The notes under the pieces are model-generated. The model ran no database searches. It saw nothing but the letters and a program-made list of their open reading frames with translations, and had not been told where the DNA came from. From contig CALBTS010000001.1 in NCBI GenBank assembly GCA_937968035.1, forward strand, positions 1 through 6,593: a DNA stretch of 6,593 nt, given 5' to 3'. Of the stretch, positions 1-5,671 are shown in pieces (positions within the stretch are counted from its first letter, which is position 1; each line of letters begins with the position of its first letter). This DNA comes from an uncultured Methanomethylovorans sp. Its GTDB lineage: Archaea > Halobacteriota > Methanosarcinia > Methanosarcinales > Methanosarcinaceae. The position numbers and the translations under genes were made by a program.

Positions 1-2
1 CA

Positions 3-326
3 TGGAAGATAGACCCTGCGGATATGGAGGAGAGTGACTATTGGCCTACAGCGCATACCAAGGATGGAACAATAGGCGCAGTTGAAGACGGCTCTAAAAT
101 TGTCGAAACAGGAGGACTTCCTAGAAGATTGTCTGGTGGAAAAGATGGTTATGCCCTGACCCTGCCCCGCGCTGCTAACTATCGAAAGCATCTTGCCGTA
201 GGCCCCCTCCCCCGTGTCGCAACGGGCATCAAGGACAGGGTGAACAGGCTCAAGGCGTTGGGGAATGGGCAGGTGCCGCTCTGCGCTGCAACAGCATTTC
301 GCATTCTTGCTGGAGGAATCGAATGA
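3..326 (+). CDS. DNA (cytosine-5-)-methyltransferase, C-terminal part (5' end outside the window)
   Basis: The reading frame is open to the left edge (first full codon at 3), so this is the end of a longer gene; the ATG at 24 is probably internal. About 107 residues are visible. The signature is the C-terminal stretch NRVNRLKALGNGQVPLCAA, which matches motifs IX-X of C5-cytosine methyltransferases: an arginine-rich segment followed by the conserved GN that closes the S-adenosylmethionine pocket. The catalytic PC and ENV motifs would lie upstream and cannot be checked. Such enzymes transfer a methyl group from SAM to C5 of cytosine. In phages they usually protect the genome from host restriction (family knowledge). 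The stop TGA (324-326) overlaps the ATG of the next gene (ATGA), indicating one operon. The methyltransferase assignment is fairly sure; target specificity cannot be told. Confidence 0.85.
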   Translation, partial: WKIDPADMEESDYWPTAHTKDGTIGAVEDGSKIVETGGLPRRLSGGKDGYALTLPRAANYRKHLAVGPLPRVATGIKDRVNRLKALGNGQVPLCAATAFRILAGGIE

Positions 327-478
327 CGCCCGCTGAATGGTTCGCCGCAGAGGAAGCAAGAGAGTCCGAGAGCAAGGTTATCGTCCTGCCAATACGGGAC
401 AGGGTGCTGCTCAACGGGTGGACGAGTGCAGAGATGCGGCTTTATTGCAGGTTGAGAGTGGAGGATATGGATGAGTAG
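323..478 (+). CDS. Small hypothetical protein, 51 residues
   Basis: A short ORF between the two methyltransferases. It starts with MTPAEW and ends with VEDMDE. Its ATG overlaps the upstream stop in an ATGA, and its last 8 bases overlap the start of the MT-A70 gene. A strong GGAGG lies at 312-316, six bases before the ATG, which is good support for real translation. The protein is charged and rich in Glu and Arg, with no signal peptide, membrane segment or cysteine cluster. I do not recognise a family. The position suggests co-translation with the DNA-modification genes, and translation across its end probably helps start the next gene. The gene is likely real because of the ribosome binding site and tight tiling; the function is unknown. 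Confidence 0.6.
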   Translation: MTPAEWFAAEEARESESKVIVLPIRDRVLLNGWTSAEMRLYCRLRVEDMDE

Positions 479-1484
479 TTTGATACACTTTAACACCGCC
501 AGAAAAGAGCTGTCCCTTGCTTCATCTGTCGATGAAGTTAAGGACATTCGAGATAAGGCATCTGCTCTGCAAGTCTACATGAAGCAGGCTGGTGAGTCCC
601 TTGAGATGCAGAACCGGTGCGCTGAAATCAAGGTACGCGCCGAGCGTAGGGCGGGGGAGATACTGAGGGAGCAGGAGAAACACCCAGGAGCAGCAACGCT
701 GTTGCATGATGATACATCGTTGCCGCCAAGGTATGATGACATCGGAATTACCCGCCTTCAGGCCCACCGCTGGCAGGCCATTGCGTCAATACCTGAGCCT
801 GTCTTTGAAGAGCACATTGCAAAGACCAAAGAACGTGGCGAGTTGACATCATCGGGGCTTTTGAAACTATCTAAAAAACTAAAGGCCACAACACCAAATG
901 TTGTTTCACAACAAGATACCGATTCATGCGCTGTTACAGACCTGCGGGTGCTTATCAATGCAGGTAAAAGATTTAGCTGTATTTATGCTGACCCACCTTG
1001 GAAGTATGACAACCAAGCAACAAGAGCATCCACAGATAATCATTATGTGACAATGGCAGTTGATGAAATAGCCGCACTTCCAATTCAAGACCTTGTGAAC
1101 GACCAAGCCCACCTTCACCTTTGGACTACAAACGCATTCCTGTTTGAATGCCCTAAGATTCTTGAAGCATGGGGATTCCAATACAAAGGCGTGTTCCTGT
1201 GGGTAAAGCCCCAGATGGGCATTGGTAATTACTGGCGGGTGTCTCACGAGTTCATGGTGCTCGGCGTGCGTGGGACTCTTGGATTCAACGATCATTCACA
1301 GATGAGTTGGATACAAGCGGAGAGGACAAAGCATAGCGCGAAACCCGAACGGGTGCGGAAGATCATCGAGAATGTAAGCCCAGGACCATATCTTGAGTTG
1401 TTCGGGAGGTCAACCGCTGATGGGTGGGTAACATGGGGGAACGAGATTGAGCGAACCCTGTTCAATGAGAGGGCATTCGGATGA
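471..1484 (+). CDS. MT-A70-type DNA adenine (N6) methyltransferase with helical N-terminal domain
   Basis: A 337-residue protein. Residues about 150-330 form an MT-A70-like methyltransferase. The catalytic DPPW is at 174-177 (preceded by CIYA), a GNYWR motif lies around 252-256 followed by HEFMVLGVRG, then HSAKPE at 288-293 and YLELFGR at 307-313. Putting DPPW before the putative SAM-binding C-terminal motifs fits the circularly permuted (beta-class) arrangement of this family. The predicted reaction is N6-methylation of adenine in DNA. Residues about 8-145 form a charged, mostly helical extension (for example RCAEIKVRAERRAGEIL around 49-65) seen in phage and actinobacterial proteins alone or fused to methyltransferases; it may contact DNA or partners (inference). 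GGAGG at 460-464 sits six bases before the ATG. The stop overlaps the next gene's ATG (ATGA). Likely role: anti-restriction or epigenetic marking of phage DNA. Confidence 0.88.
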   Translation: MSSLIHFNTARKELSLASSVDEVKDIRDKASALQVYMKQAGESLEMQNRCAEIKVRAERRAGEILREQEKHPGAATLLHDDTSLPPRYDDIGITRLQAHRWQAIASIPEPVFEEHIAKTKERGELTSSGLLKLSKKLKATTPNVVSQQDTDSCAVTDLRVLINAGKRFSCIYADPPWKYDNQATRASTDNHYVTMAVDEIAALPIQDLVNDQAHLHLWTTNAFLFECPKILEAWGFQYKGVFLWVKPQMGIGNYWRVSHEFMVLGVRGTLGFNDHSQMSWIQAERTKHSAKPERVRKIIENVSPGPYLELFGRSTADGWVTWGNEIERTLFNERAFG

Positions 1485-1987
1485 GCGCGTTTGATGATAC
1501 TTGCTTAATAGAAACCAGAGCAAGTGAACTCATTATACCCTTCATTCAAAGCATGTCCCACGGGGGAAGATATGTCCTGACCAATAAGGGTAATTTGTCA
1601 AAGGATCTGCAAAAAGTTGTTGGTGATGCCCTAATAAATTCAGGTGATGGAAAAATATGGGGCATTGAATATAAGGCTGAGGAAAGGAATATTCATAATA
1701 ATTTTTTCCTTGAAACATGGAGTAATCTATCTAGGTTTACGCCAGGCTGGATGTTCAATCTAAACACTGACATTTTGCTCTATCTCTTCCTTGAAGAAAA
1801 AGACCTGTATTCTCTGAATTTCAAAAACCTCCGGACGTGGGCATTTGTAAATAGAAGAATCTATGCTTTTCCAGAAAAACAACAGGGCAAATATGCACAA
1901 CGCAATGACACATGGGGGCGGTGTGTTCCCATAGATGTCATAAAAAATGAAGTAGGGTTTAATTTATATAATTTGGGGGCTGATTAA
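1481..1987 (+). CDS. Hypothetical protein with PD-(D/E)XK nuclease-like core, coupled to the adenine methyltransferase
   Basis: A 168-residue protein. A possible PD-(D/E)XK active site is visible: an N-terminal helix with Glu11, then GDALIN at 48-53 (Asp49), then IEYKAE at 62-67 giving E63-x-K65. This is the spacing and beta-strand context expected of restriction-endonuclease-fold nucleases, followed by a strand-helix pattern (ETWSNLSRFTPGWMFN, 78-93). Phages carry similar uncharacterised proteins (recollection, not a search). The start ATG forms an ATGA with the methyltransferase stop, and GAGAGGG at 1467-1473 is seven bases upstream. The gene is unusually AT-rich: 135 G+C in the 360 bases 1621-1980 (37.5 %) against 55-60 % in much of the neighbouring sequence, suggesting separate acquisition. 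It could be a restriction partner, a recombination or repair nuclease, or an inactive fold. The function is not established. Confidence 0.7.
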   Translation: MSAFDDTCLIETRASELIIPFIQSMSHGGRYVLTNKGNLSKDLQKVVGDALINSGDGKIWGIEYKAEERNIHNNFFLETWSNLSRFTPGWMFNLNTDILLYLFLEEKDLYSLNFKNLRTWAFVNRRIYAFPEKQQGKYAQRNDTWGRCVPIDVIKNEVGFNLYNLGAD

Positions 1988-2043
1988 TGGCTACCGGCAT
2001 ATGCATAAGTTCTATGATGCCTACAGACGCATGGAGGCGTTGA
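1987..2043 (+). CDS. Micro-ORF (18 codons) bridging the nuclease-like and primase genes
   Basis: A TAATG links the upstream stop (1985-1987) to this ATG, and the ORF ends in a TGA directly abutting the primase ATG at 2044. It would encode 18 residues beginning MATGICISSM. There is no independent Shine-Dalgarno of note, so translation would depend on re-initiation from the upstream gene. It may act only as a translational bridge that brings ribosomes to the primase start, or it may be chance. No conserved feature is recognisable in the peptide. Confidence 0.25.
   Translation: MATGICISSMMPTDAWRR
2033..2037 (+). promoter_or_regulatory. Shine-Dalgarno site of the primase-helicase gene
   Basis: GGAGG six bases before the ATG at 2044. 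It fixes the start of the 701-residue protein, whose prim-pol domain begins within the first ten residues, so no longer N-terminus is needed. Confidence 0.75.
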
Positions 2044-4149
2044 ATGAGCAACCTTGAACACGCGCTGACATACGCCGAGAAATTACAATGGCGCGTCTTG
2101 CCCTGTGGTCTGGATAAGGTCGCGCTGTTGAAGGACTGGCCGAACAGGGCAAGCAATAAGCCAATTCAAATCAAACAGTGGTGGCACTCTAACCCCGATA
2201 ATTCCATCGGGGTAGCTTGTGGTCCCGAGTCTGGAATATGGGTGCTGGACGTTGACCTTCCAGATGGCCCCCAGACAATCAAGATGTGGGAAGACCAAGG
2301 GCTAGTCCTACCCGAAACGCTCAAGCAGAAGACGGGAAGCGGTGGGCAACAGTATTTCTTTGCGTGGAACGGGAGAGATGTTCGCAACTCTTCCAAGAAA
2401 ATAGGGGCAGGTATCGACATCCGTGGTTCTGGTGGATATGTGGTTGTTCCTCCTTCATCCCATCCATCAGGAGGCAAGTATGAGTGGATAAAGAAGATGA
2501 AGCCGCAACCCGCCCCTGACTGGTTATATGACCTCATTGACAAGGCCAAGGACAGGACAGTTAATGGGTCTTCTGGTGGATCTTCGAGCTATGGTGAAGC
2601 CGCTTTATCCAGTGAGATTGTTGAACTCTCCCGTTCCACTGAAGGAACACGCAATGAGAATCTGAACGCATCAGCATATAACCTTGGGCAACTCATAGGC
2701 GGCGGGGAACTAGATCGTCAGCACGTTGAATCAATGCTGCTTGGTGTTGCACTGGGCCTTGGGTTGAAACACAAAGAAGCACGGGCCACAATCAACAGCG
2801 GCATAACAGCAGGCATGAGAGAACCGAGGAGCAACCCGAATAAGAGCGAGGATTATTACTTCGATACGAATGAAAGTAATCAAAGTAATCAAACTGAACA
2901 AACATCGTCAGAGGTAATCACAGGTAATCAAGAGGTAATCAAAGGCATCAAATCGGTAATCAATGGTAATCAAGATTCTGAAGCCGAGTTAGCGCAACCA
3001 CCATATAACCTTGCCGCCCATATCAAAGAATGGATAATAAATTCAACGGGTTCATTCACTGTTGACCAGCTTGACAGGGAGTTTTGTCTGACCACCAGGA
3101 AGGACAAGATGAACCGTGCCAAATGTCTCTCTATATATAAAGATAAAAAACTAATAAGAAAAGATAAGACTATTAAAGGCAAATGGCACGTCATTGATAC
3201 CAATGTTGATTGGATCGACCTTGATAAAGCAGATGAAGCAGCATTTCCAATCACTCTTCCCTTTGGCCTGTCAGACAAAATAGCAATACCGCGACGCTCA
3301 ATCATAGTCCTGGCTGGTTCTACCAATGCAGGGAAGACGGCTTTCATCCTGAATACACTTAAACTTAATCTCGATGCTGTGTACGAACGTGTCTACTGCA
3401 TGTCAGAGATGCAGGATGGTGAGTACAAGGACAGGTTGAAGTCTCTTGATGTGTCACTGGATAAGTGGGGCAAGAAGGTACGCGCAACAAGCCGATCATA
3501 CGACTTCGACGGCCTGATACAGCATTTTAATCCGAACGGTCTAACGTGTGTAGATTACCTGGAAGAGATAGATGGTGAGTATTTCAAGATACCATCCAGC
3601 ATCCGTGACATATACGACTCATTAGAGAACGGGGTTGCTATCGTTGCAATTCAGAAGAAGGCAAACTCTGAAGTGGCCCGTGGTGGTGACGCAACAAAGG
3701 ATAAGGCCCGTCTGTATATGACGCTTGATTTTCTGTGCGCCCTTGAACACTGCATCATCTGCGCTCTCAAGCTCACCAAGGTCAAGAAGTCGCTCAATGA
3801 AAACATGCAAGACAAGGAACTTCACTTCAGGATTGAACGAGGTTCTCACCTTTCAGTGGTCATGGATTGGATGCCAGCGGCCAAGGTCAACCGCCAGAAA
3901 TGCATACAGAAATACACTAATCCAGAAGCAACTGACGATGATTTTCTTTACACATTCCAGACGCTAGATGGTGGCGTGGTGAAGTTGAGTAAACGAGATT
4001 ATGAGGCATGGAGCAGGAAGTATCAGAATTTTAACTTAGATCAGGAACTAGAGCGGATTTCCGAGGATACATACCTAAAGCCCTGGTTCAAGAAAAAATC
4101 ATGGTTCTGGCAGTTGGGATCACAACTAGACAAGATCGAAAACACATAA
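2044..4149 (+). CDS. Bifunctional primase-polymerase / RecA-like replicative helicase fusion
   Basis: A 701-residue phage replication protein. Residues about 6-165 are a prim-pol (archaeo-eukaryotic-like primase) domain, with LDVDLPDG at 68-75 giving acidic ligands D69 and D71, the GSGGQQYFF loop at 98-106, and GIDIRGSGGYVVVPPS around 123-138 with the third acid D125. Residues about 198-262 resemble the primase C-terminal (PriCT-like) helical module. Residues about 263-318 are a low-complexity Asn/Gln/Ser/Ile linker, and 320-385 are probably a winged helix. Residues about 403-612 are a RecA/DnaB-like ATPase with Walker A GSTNAGKT (425-432), Walker B-like LTCVDY (500-505) and a sensor-like IVAIQKK (533-539). 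Expected role: primer synthesis and DNA unwinding at the replication fork. At the prim-pol position where relatives usually have His (GGxH), this protein has Gln103. The linker-coding DNA carries an iteron-like repeat array. Confidence 0.88.
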   Translation: MSNLEHALTYAEKLQWRVLPCGLDKVALLKDWPNRASNKPIQIKQWWHSNPDNSIGVACGPESGIWVLDVDLPDGPQTIKMWEDQGLVLPETLKQKTGSGGQQYFFAWNGRDVRNSSKKIGAGIDIRGSGGYVVVPPSSHPSGGKYEWIKKMKPQPAPDWLYDLIDKAKDRTVNGSSGGSSSYGEAALSSEIVELSRSTEGTRNENLNASAYNLGQLIGGGELDRQHVESMLLGVALGLGLKHKEARATINSGITAGMREPRSNPNKSEDYYFDTNESNQSNQTEQTSSEVITGNQEVIKGIKSVINGNQDSEAELAQPPYNLAAHIKEWIINSTGSFTVDQLDREFCLTTRKDKMNRAKCLSIYKDKKLIRKDKTIKGKWHVIDTNVDWIDLDKADEAAFPITLPFGLSDKIAIPRRSIIVLAGSTNAGKTAFILNTLKLNLDAVYERVYCMSEMQDGEYKDRLKSLDVSLDKWGKKVRATSRSYDFDGLIQHFNPNGLTCVDYLEEIDGEYFKIPSSIRDIYDSLENGVAIVAIQKKANSEVARGGDATKDKARLYMTLDFLCALEHCIICALKLTKVKKSLNENMQDKELHFRIERGSHLSVVMDWMPAAKVNRQKCIQKYTNPEATDDDFLYTFQTLDGGVVKLSKRDYEAWSRKYQNFNLDQELERISEDTYLKPWFKKKSWFWQLGSQLDKIENT
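2876..2972 (+). repeat. Iteron-like array: seven exact GTAATCA copies inside the primase-helicase gene
   Basis: Exact GTAATCA heptamers begin at 2876, 2885, 2914, 2924, 2935, 2956 and 2966, and a degenerate GCATCAA sits at 2945. Start-to-start distances are 9, 29, 10, 11, 21 and 10 bases, close to multiples of one helical turn. The degenerate copy splits the 21 into 10 and 11. Most copies are followed by another A. The copies fall in two codon phases: as xGT-AAT-CAx (giving SNQ or GNQ) at 2876, 2885, 2924 and 2966, and as GTA-ATC-Axx (giving VIT, VIK, VIN) at 2914, 2935 and 2956. Conservation is therefore at the DNA level, not the protein level. This fits a cluster of protein-binding sites, most simply a replication origin. 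That use is inferred. Confidence 0.75.
3131..3177 (+). other. AT-rich segment, candidate DNA-unwinding element
   Basis: Forty of 47 bases are A or T (85 %), about 160 bases downstream of the GTAATCA array and within the coding sequence for the predicted winged-helix region. It is strongly purine-biased on this strand and contains AAGATAA twice (3140-3146 and 3161-3167), 21 bases apart. Iteron origins are typically followed by an easily melted AT-rich stretch. The alternative is a Lys/Ile-rich protein segment with no DNA role. Confidence 0.4.
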
Positions 4150-4154
4150 GGAGG
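4148..4154 (+). promoter_or_regulatory. Near-perfect Shine-Dalgarno site of the SSB-like gene
   Basis: AAGGAGG overlaps the last bases of the upstream TAA stop and lies four bases before the ATG at 4159. It is the strongest ribosome binding site in the window, suggesting that this small protein is made in larger amounts than the primase-helicase, as would suit a stoichiometric ssDNA-binding protein (inference). Confidence 0.75.
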
Positions 4155-4158
4155 ATAT

Positions 4159-4473
4159 ATGGCAATAGAGCATGACAATTTCATTCTGACCAACAAGCAG
4201 TACGATTCAGGGATAGCACTGGATGAGTACAATGACAAGTATTCCATTGTCAGTGCATACCTGAACAAAGACGGACAGGTGGCGCTCAAGTGGGTGTTTC
4301 AGCAGAAGTGGGACAAGGAGGCAAAGAAGAGTGTTCCGGGTAAGAACATGCCGCTGAAGATTGAGCTAGGCACACGGGAAGAGGCTGTTGAGACACTGAA
4401 AGACCTGCTCAGGATGCTTGGGTGGTCAGAAGACGTTCCCACCGGCCAGCCTGACGGGGATTTGCCGTTCTGA
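4159..4473 (+). CDS. Small protein with SSB-like acidic C-terminus (candidate ssDNA-binding or replication accessory protein)
   Basis: A 104-residue protein. The striking feature is its end, QPDGDLPF (97-104), which closely resembles the DDDIPF acidic tip by which bacterial SSB recruits replication and repair partners. The body shows alternating strands, YSIVSAYLNKDGQVALKWVF (about 28-47), then a basic segment with KEAKKSVPGK (54-63), then a helix EEAVETLKDLLRMLGW (74-89). I cannot confirm an OB fold by eye, and do not recognise a named family. It follows the primase-helicase by nine bases and overlaps the nuclease gene by one base (TGATG), so it sits in a replication/recombination cluster where an SSB or recombination mediator is commonly found. 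Likely a cytoplasmic DNA-binding protein. The gene call is sure; the function is tentative. Confidence 0.8.
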   Translation: MAIEHDNFILTNKQYDSGIALDEYNDKYSIVSAYLNKDGQVALKWVFQQKWDKEAKKSVPGKNMPLKIELGTREEAVETLKDLLRMLGWSEDVPTGQPDGDLPF

Positions 4474-4790
4474 TGAAGCCATCCACCGCCATCGAGATTC
4501 TAACCATGTTCGGCTGTGTGGCATGGCGCTGCAATGCGGGCAAGGTTCCGACCAAGGGCGGGTGGATGCACTTGGCGCACAAGGGAGTCTCTGACGTATT
4601 CGGGTTTCACCAGCTCACGGGTTTGATTGCGGCAGTGGAATGCAAGACGGACAAAGATAAGCCGAGGCCAGAGCAGATTGACTTTCTTAACAAGGTGGAG
4701 AGGGTGGGCGGCATGGCAGTGGTTGCATGGACTGAAGAAGACTTGTTGAAGGCGATAAAGGCAAAGAGGATTTGTAAGAAAAAAGTATGA
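4473..4790 (+). CDS. VRR-NUC-type PD-(D/E)XK nuclease
   Basis: A 105-residue protein of the compact phage VRR-NUC type. The catalytic pattern is visible: GVSDVFGF at 38-45 with Asp41, AVECKTD at 54-60 with E56-x-K58, and the RPEQIDFL helix at 65-72 with Gln68. N-terminal WRCNAG (18-23) corresponds to the early basic/Asn motif, and the protein ends in a conserved-looking VVAWTEEDLLKAI helix. Family members are stand-alone structure-specific endonucleases acting on branched DNA, including Holliday-junction-like substrates; a role in recombination intermediate processing or packaging-substrate clean-up is inferred. The start overlaps the upstream stop by one base (TGATG) with only a distant GGGGA (4456-4460), so translation is probably coupled. 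The length is typical of the minimal phage versions. Confidence 0.85.
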   Translation: MKPSTAIEILTMFGCVAWRCNAGKVPTKGGWMHLAHKGVSDVFGFHQLTGLIAAVECKTDKDKPRPEQIDFLNKVERVGGMAVVAWTEEDLLKAIKAKRICKKKV

Positions 4791-4885
4791 CTATTTCTTG
4801 CAAGATGCACAGCAAGGAAGGGGGTTTTGCCATGACAAAATTACCTATCGAAGTGAACAAGTATAGGTCAGAGAGGTCGGTATGA
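4787..4885 (+). CDS. Short coupled ORF, 32 residues (alternative starts 4805 and 4832)
   Basis: This reading frame fills the gap between the nuclease and the next gene exactly. Its ATG (4787) forms an ATGA with the upstream stop, and its TGA (4883-4885) forms an ATGA with the following start. Without a good ribosome binding site at 4787, translation would rely on coupling. The ATG at 4832 has GGAAGGGGG (4816-4824) seven bases upstream and would give a 17-residue peptide starting MTKLPIEVNK. The encoded peptide is basic with no recognisable motif. It may be a small gene or a translational bridge. The A-run near the upstream stop (4779-4784) lies in register for a -1 slip into this frame. Confidence 0.4.
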   Translation: MTISCKMHSKEGGFAMTKLPIEVNKYRSERSV

Positions 4886-5088
4886 AAGTCACAATCAATC
4901 TTGACCTTGACCACGAGGAGGACCGGATCATGTGGCAGCGGATTGCCCACATTGACTCGCTGTGCTCGATTCTCTGGCGGCTGATGTACGGTGCTGTTGG
5001 TGAGCGTCTATCGTGCGTTGAAGACATGGAGCGGATAGCAAGGCTGATGGAGGCCGAGGGCGTGGTTATAGAGGATCTTTGGTCATGA
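4882..5088 (+). CDS. Hypothetical protein, 68 residues, paralogue A
   Basis: An acidic, helical protein starting MKVTINLDLD, with the core LCSILWRLMYG (27-37) and ERLSCVEDMERIARLMEAEG (41-60). It is closely related to the product of 5706-5915: 52 of the 65 residues aligned after the first few are identical, and a 53-base block (5014-5066) is identical in DNA. GAGAGG at 4871-4876 is five bases before the ATG. The start overlaps the upstream short ORF and the stop overlaps the next start, both as ATGA. No signal peptide, membrane helix or catalytic motif is visible. The amphipathic helices would suit a dimerising small regulator or inhibitor, but this is speculation. I do not recognise a family. 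Confidence 0.8.
   Translation: MKVTINLDLDHEEDRIMWQRIAHIDSLCSILWRLMYGAVGERLSCVEDMERIARLMEAEGVVIEDLWS
5014..5066 (+). repeat. 53-base perfect direct repeat, copy 1 (within paralogue A)
   Basis: Identical to 5841-5893, offset 827 bases. It covers codons for CVEDMERIARLMEAEGV in both paralogues, with every third position unchanged, while flanking codons differ synonymously. Confidence 0.9.
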
Positions 5089-5486
5089 GCAAACTGTATG
5101 AGCGTGTAGGCAGGCGATTTGTCCCGGTCCATGAGTGGCGGCACTACGAGGTCTATCAGGACGGGGCGTGGCTGACTATCGTGGACCCGGAAAGGCATAC
5201 CACAACCGTAAAGCCCGTAGACCCTGCCTTTGTAGAGGTTGAGGCGGCACTCTATGAGGTCGAGGATGCGATGGTAACGGCGATGATGGAGTCGGCAAAG
5301 TTGAAACCGAGGACCAGGGACGCGACAGCCAAAGAAAAGAAGGCTTATGCGGCATACTGCAAAATCATGGGCCGGGAGGTGGCGCTACAACTTGAGGGTA
5401 AGAGCTTCTGGGATATAGCGCAAGCAGGTCTTGAGCGGATTCGTGAGATTATCAAGTTAAATCGTAACTTAGGGAATAGGCCATGA
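5085..5486 (+). CDS. Hypothetical phage protein, 133 residues
   Basis: It begins MSKLYERVGRRFVPVHE, an opening that resembles uncharacterised small early proteins of phages of Gram-negative bacteria (recollection, not a search). A beta-rich N-terminal half, with YEVYQDGAWLTIVDP around 21-35, is followed by a helical C-terminal half with a basic segment (KLKPRTRDATAKEKKAY, about 72-88) and an amphipathic helix near the end. An earlier TTG at 5079 is in frame, but the ATG at 5085 forms an ATGA with the upstream stop and has AGAGGAT at 5070-5076, so it is preferred. The stop overlaps the next ATG (ATGA). It lies between the two paralogous small genes. The function is unknown. Confidence 0.75.
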   Translation: MSKLYERVGRRFVPVHEWRHYEVYQDGAWLTIVDPERHTTTVKPVDPAFVEVEAALYEVEDAMVTAMMESAKLKPRTRDATAKEKKAYAAYCKIMGREVALQLEGKSFWDIAQAGLERIREIIKLNRNLGNRP

Positions 5487-5671
5487 TGTGCTACATGGAC
5501 CGGACATACTGCGGGTTTTATCTGCTCTGCGCCAAGGGCCATACCTGCCACCGGGCATTGACACCCGACGTTGAAGAGGCGGCGGCTCGTGCCCAACTGG
5601 ACATTTGCCAGTTTTCCGAAATACCGACCGAGTGCTTTATCCCGTTTTTCTGCCCACCGGAGGCCGCATGA
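5483..5671 (+). CDS. Cysteine-rich small protein, 62 residues, possible zinc-binding
   Basis: Seven cysteines in 62 residues: 3, 10, 16, 22, 42, 51 and 57. With His20 and His23 they form YCGFYLLCAKGHTCHRALTP (9-28), spacing that could bind zinc. No signal peptide is present, so the cysteines are more likely metal ligands than extracellular disulfides. Similar CHRALT-bearing proteins are, to my recollection, common but uncharacterised in phages. The ATG at 5483 overlaps the previous stop (ATGA) and has AGGGA at 5471-5475; a second ATG at 5486 is an alternative start. The stop overlaps a 13-codon ORF leading to the second paralogue. The function is unknown; a small nucleic-acid- or protein-binding factor is possible. 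Confidence 0.7.
   Translation: MMCYMDRTYCGFYLLCAKGHTCHRALTPDVEEAAARAQLDICQFSEIPTECFIPFFCPPEAA

Noticed and set aside
2166..2549. Reverse-strand ORF opposite the primase domain
   Set aside because: It mirrors a strongly recognised prim-pol domain and has no recognisable domain; the other reverse-strand ORFs (for example 924-1295, 2970-3347, 4845-5198) fail for the same reason.
2876..2972. CRISPR-like or microsatellite repeat
   Set aside because: The unit is only 7 bases, spacers are 2-22 bases, and the array lies inside a well-supported gene; spacing is by helical turn, not by spacer length.
5079..5084. TTG start for the 133-residue protein
   Set aside because: The ATG at 5085 overlaps the upstream stop in the same ATGA style as its neighbours and has a better-placed ribosome binding site.
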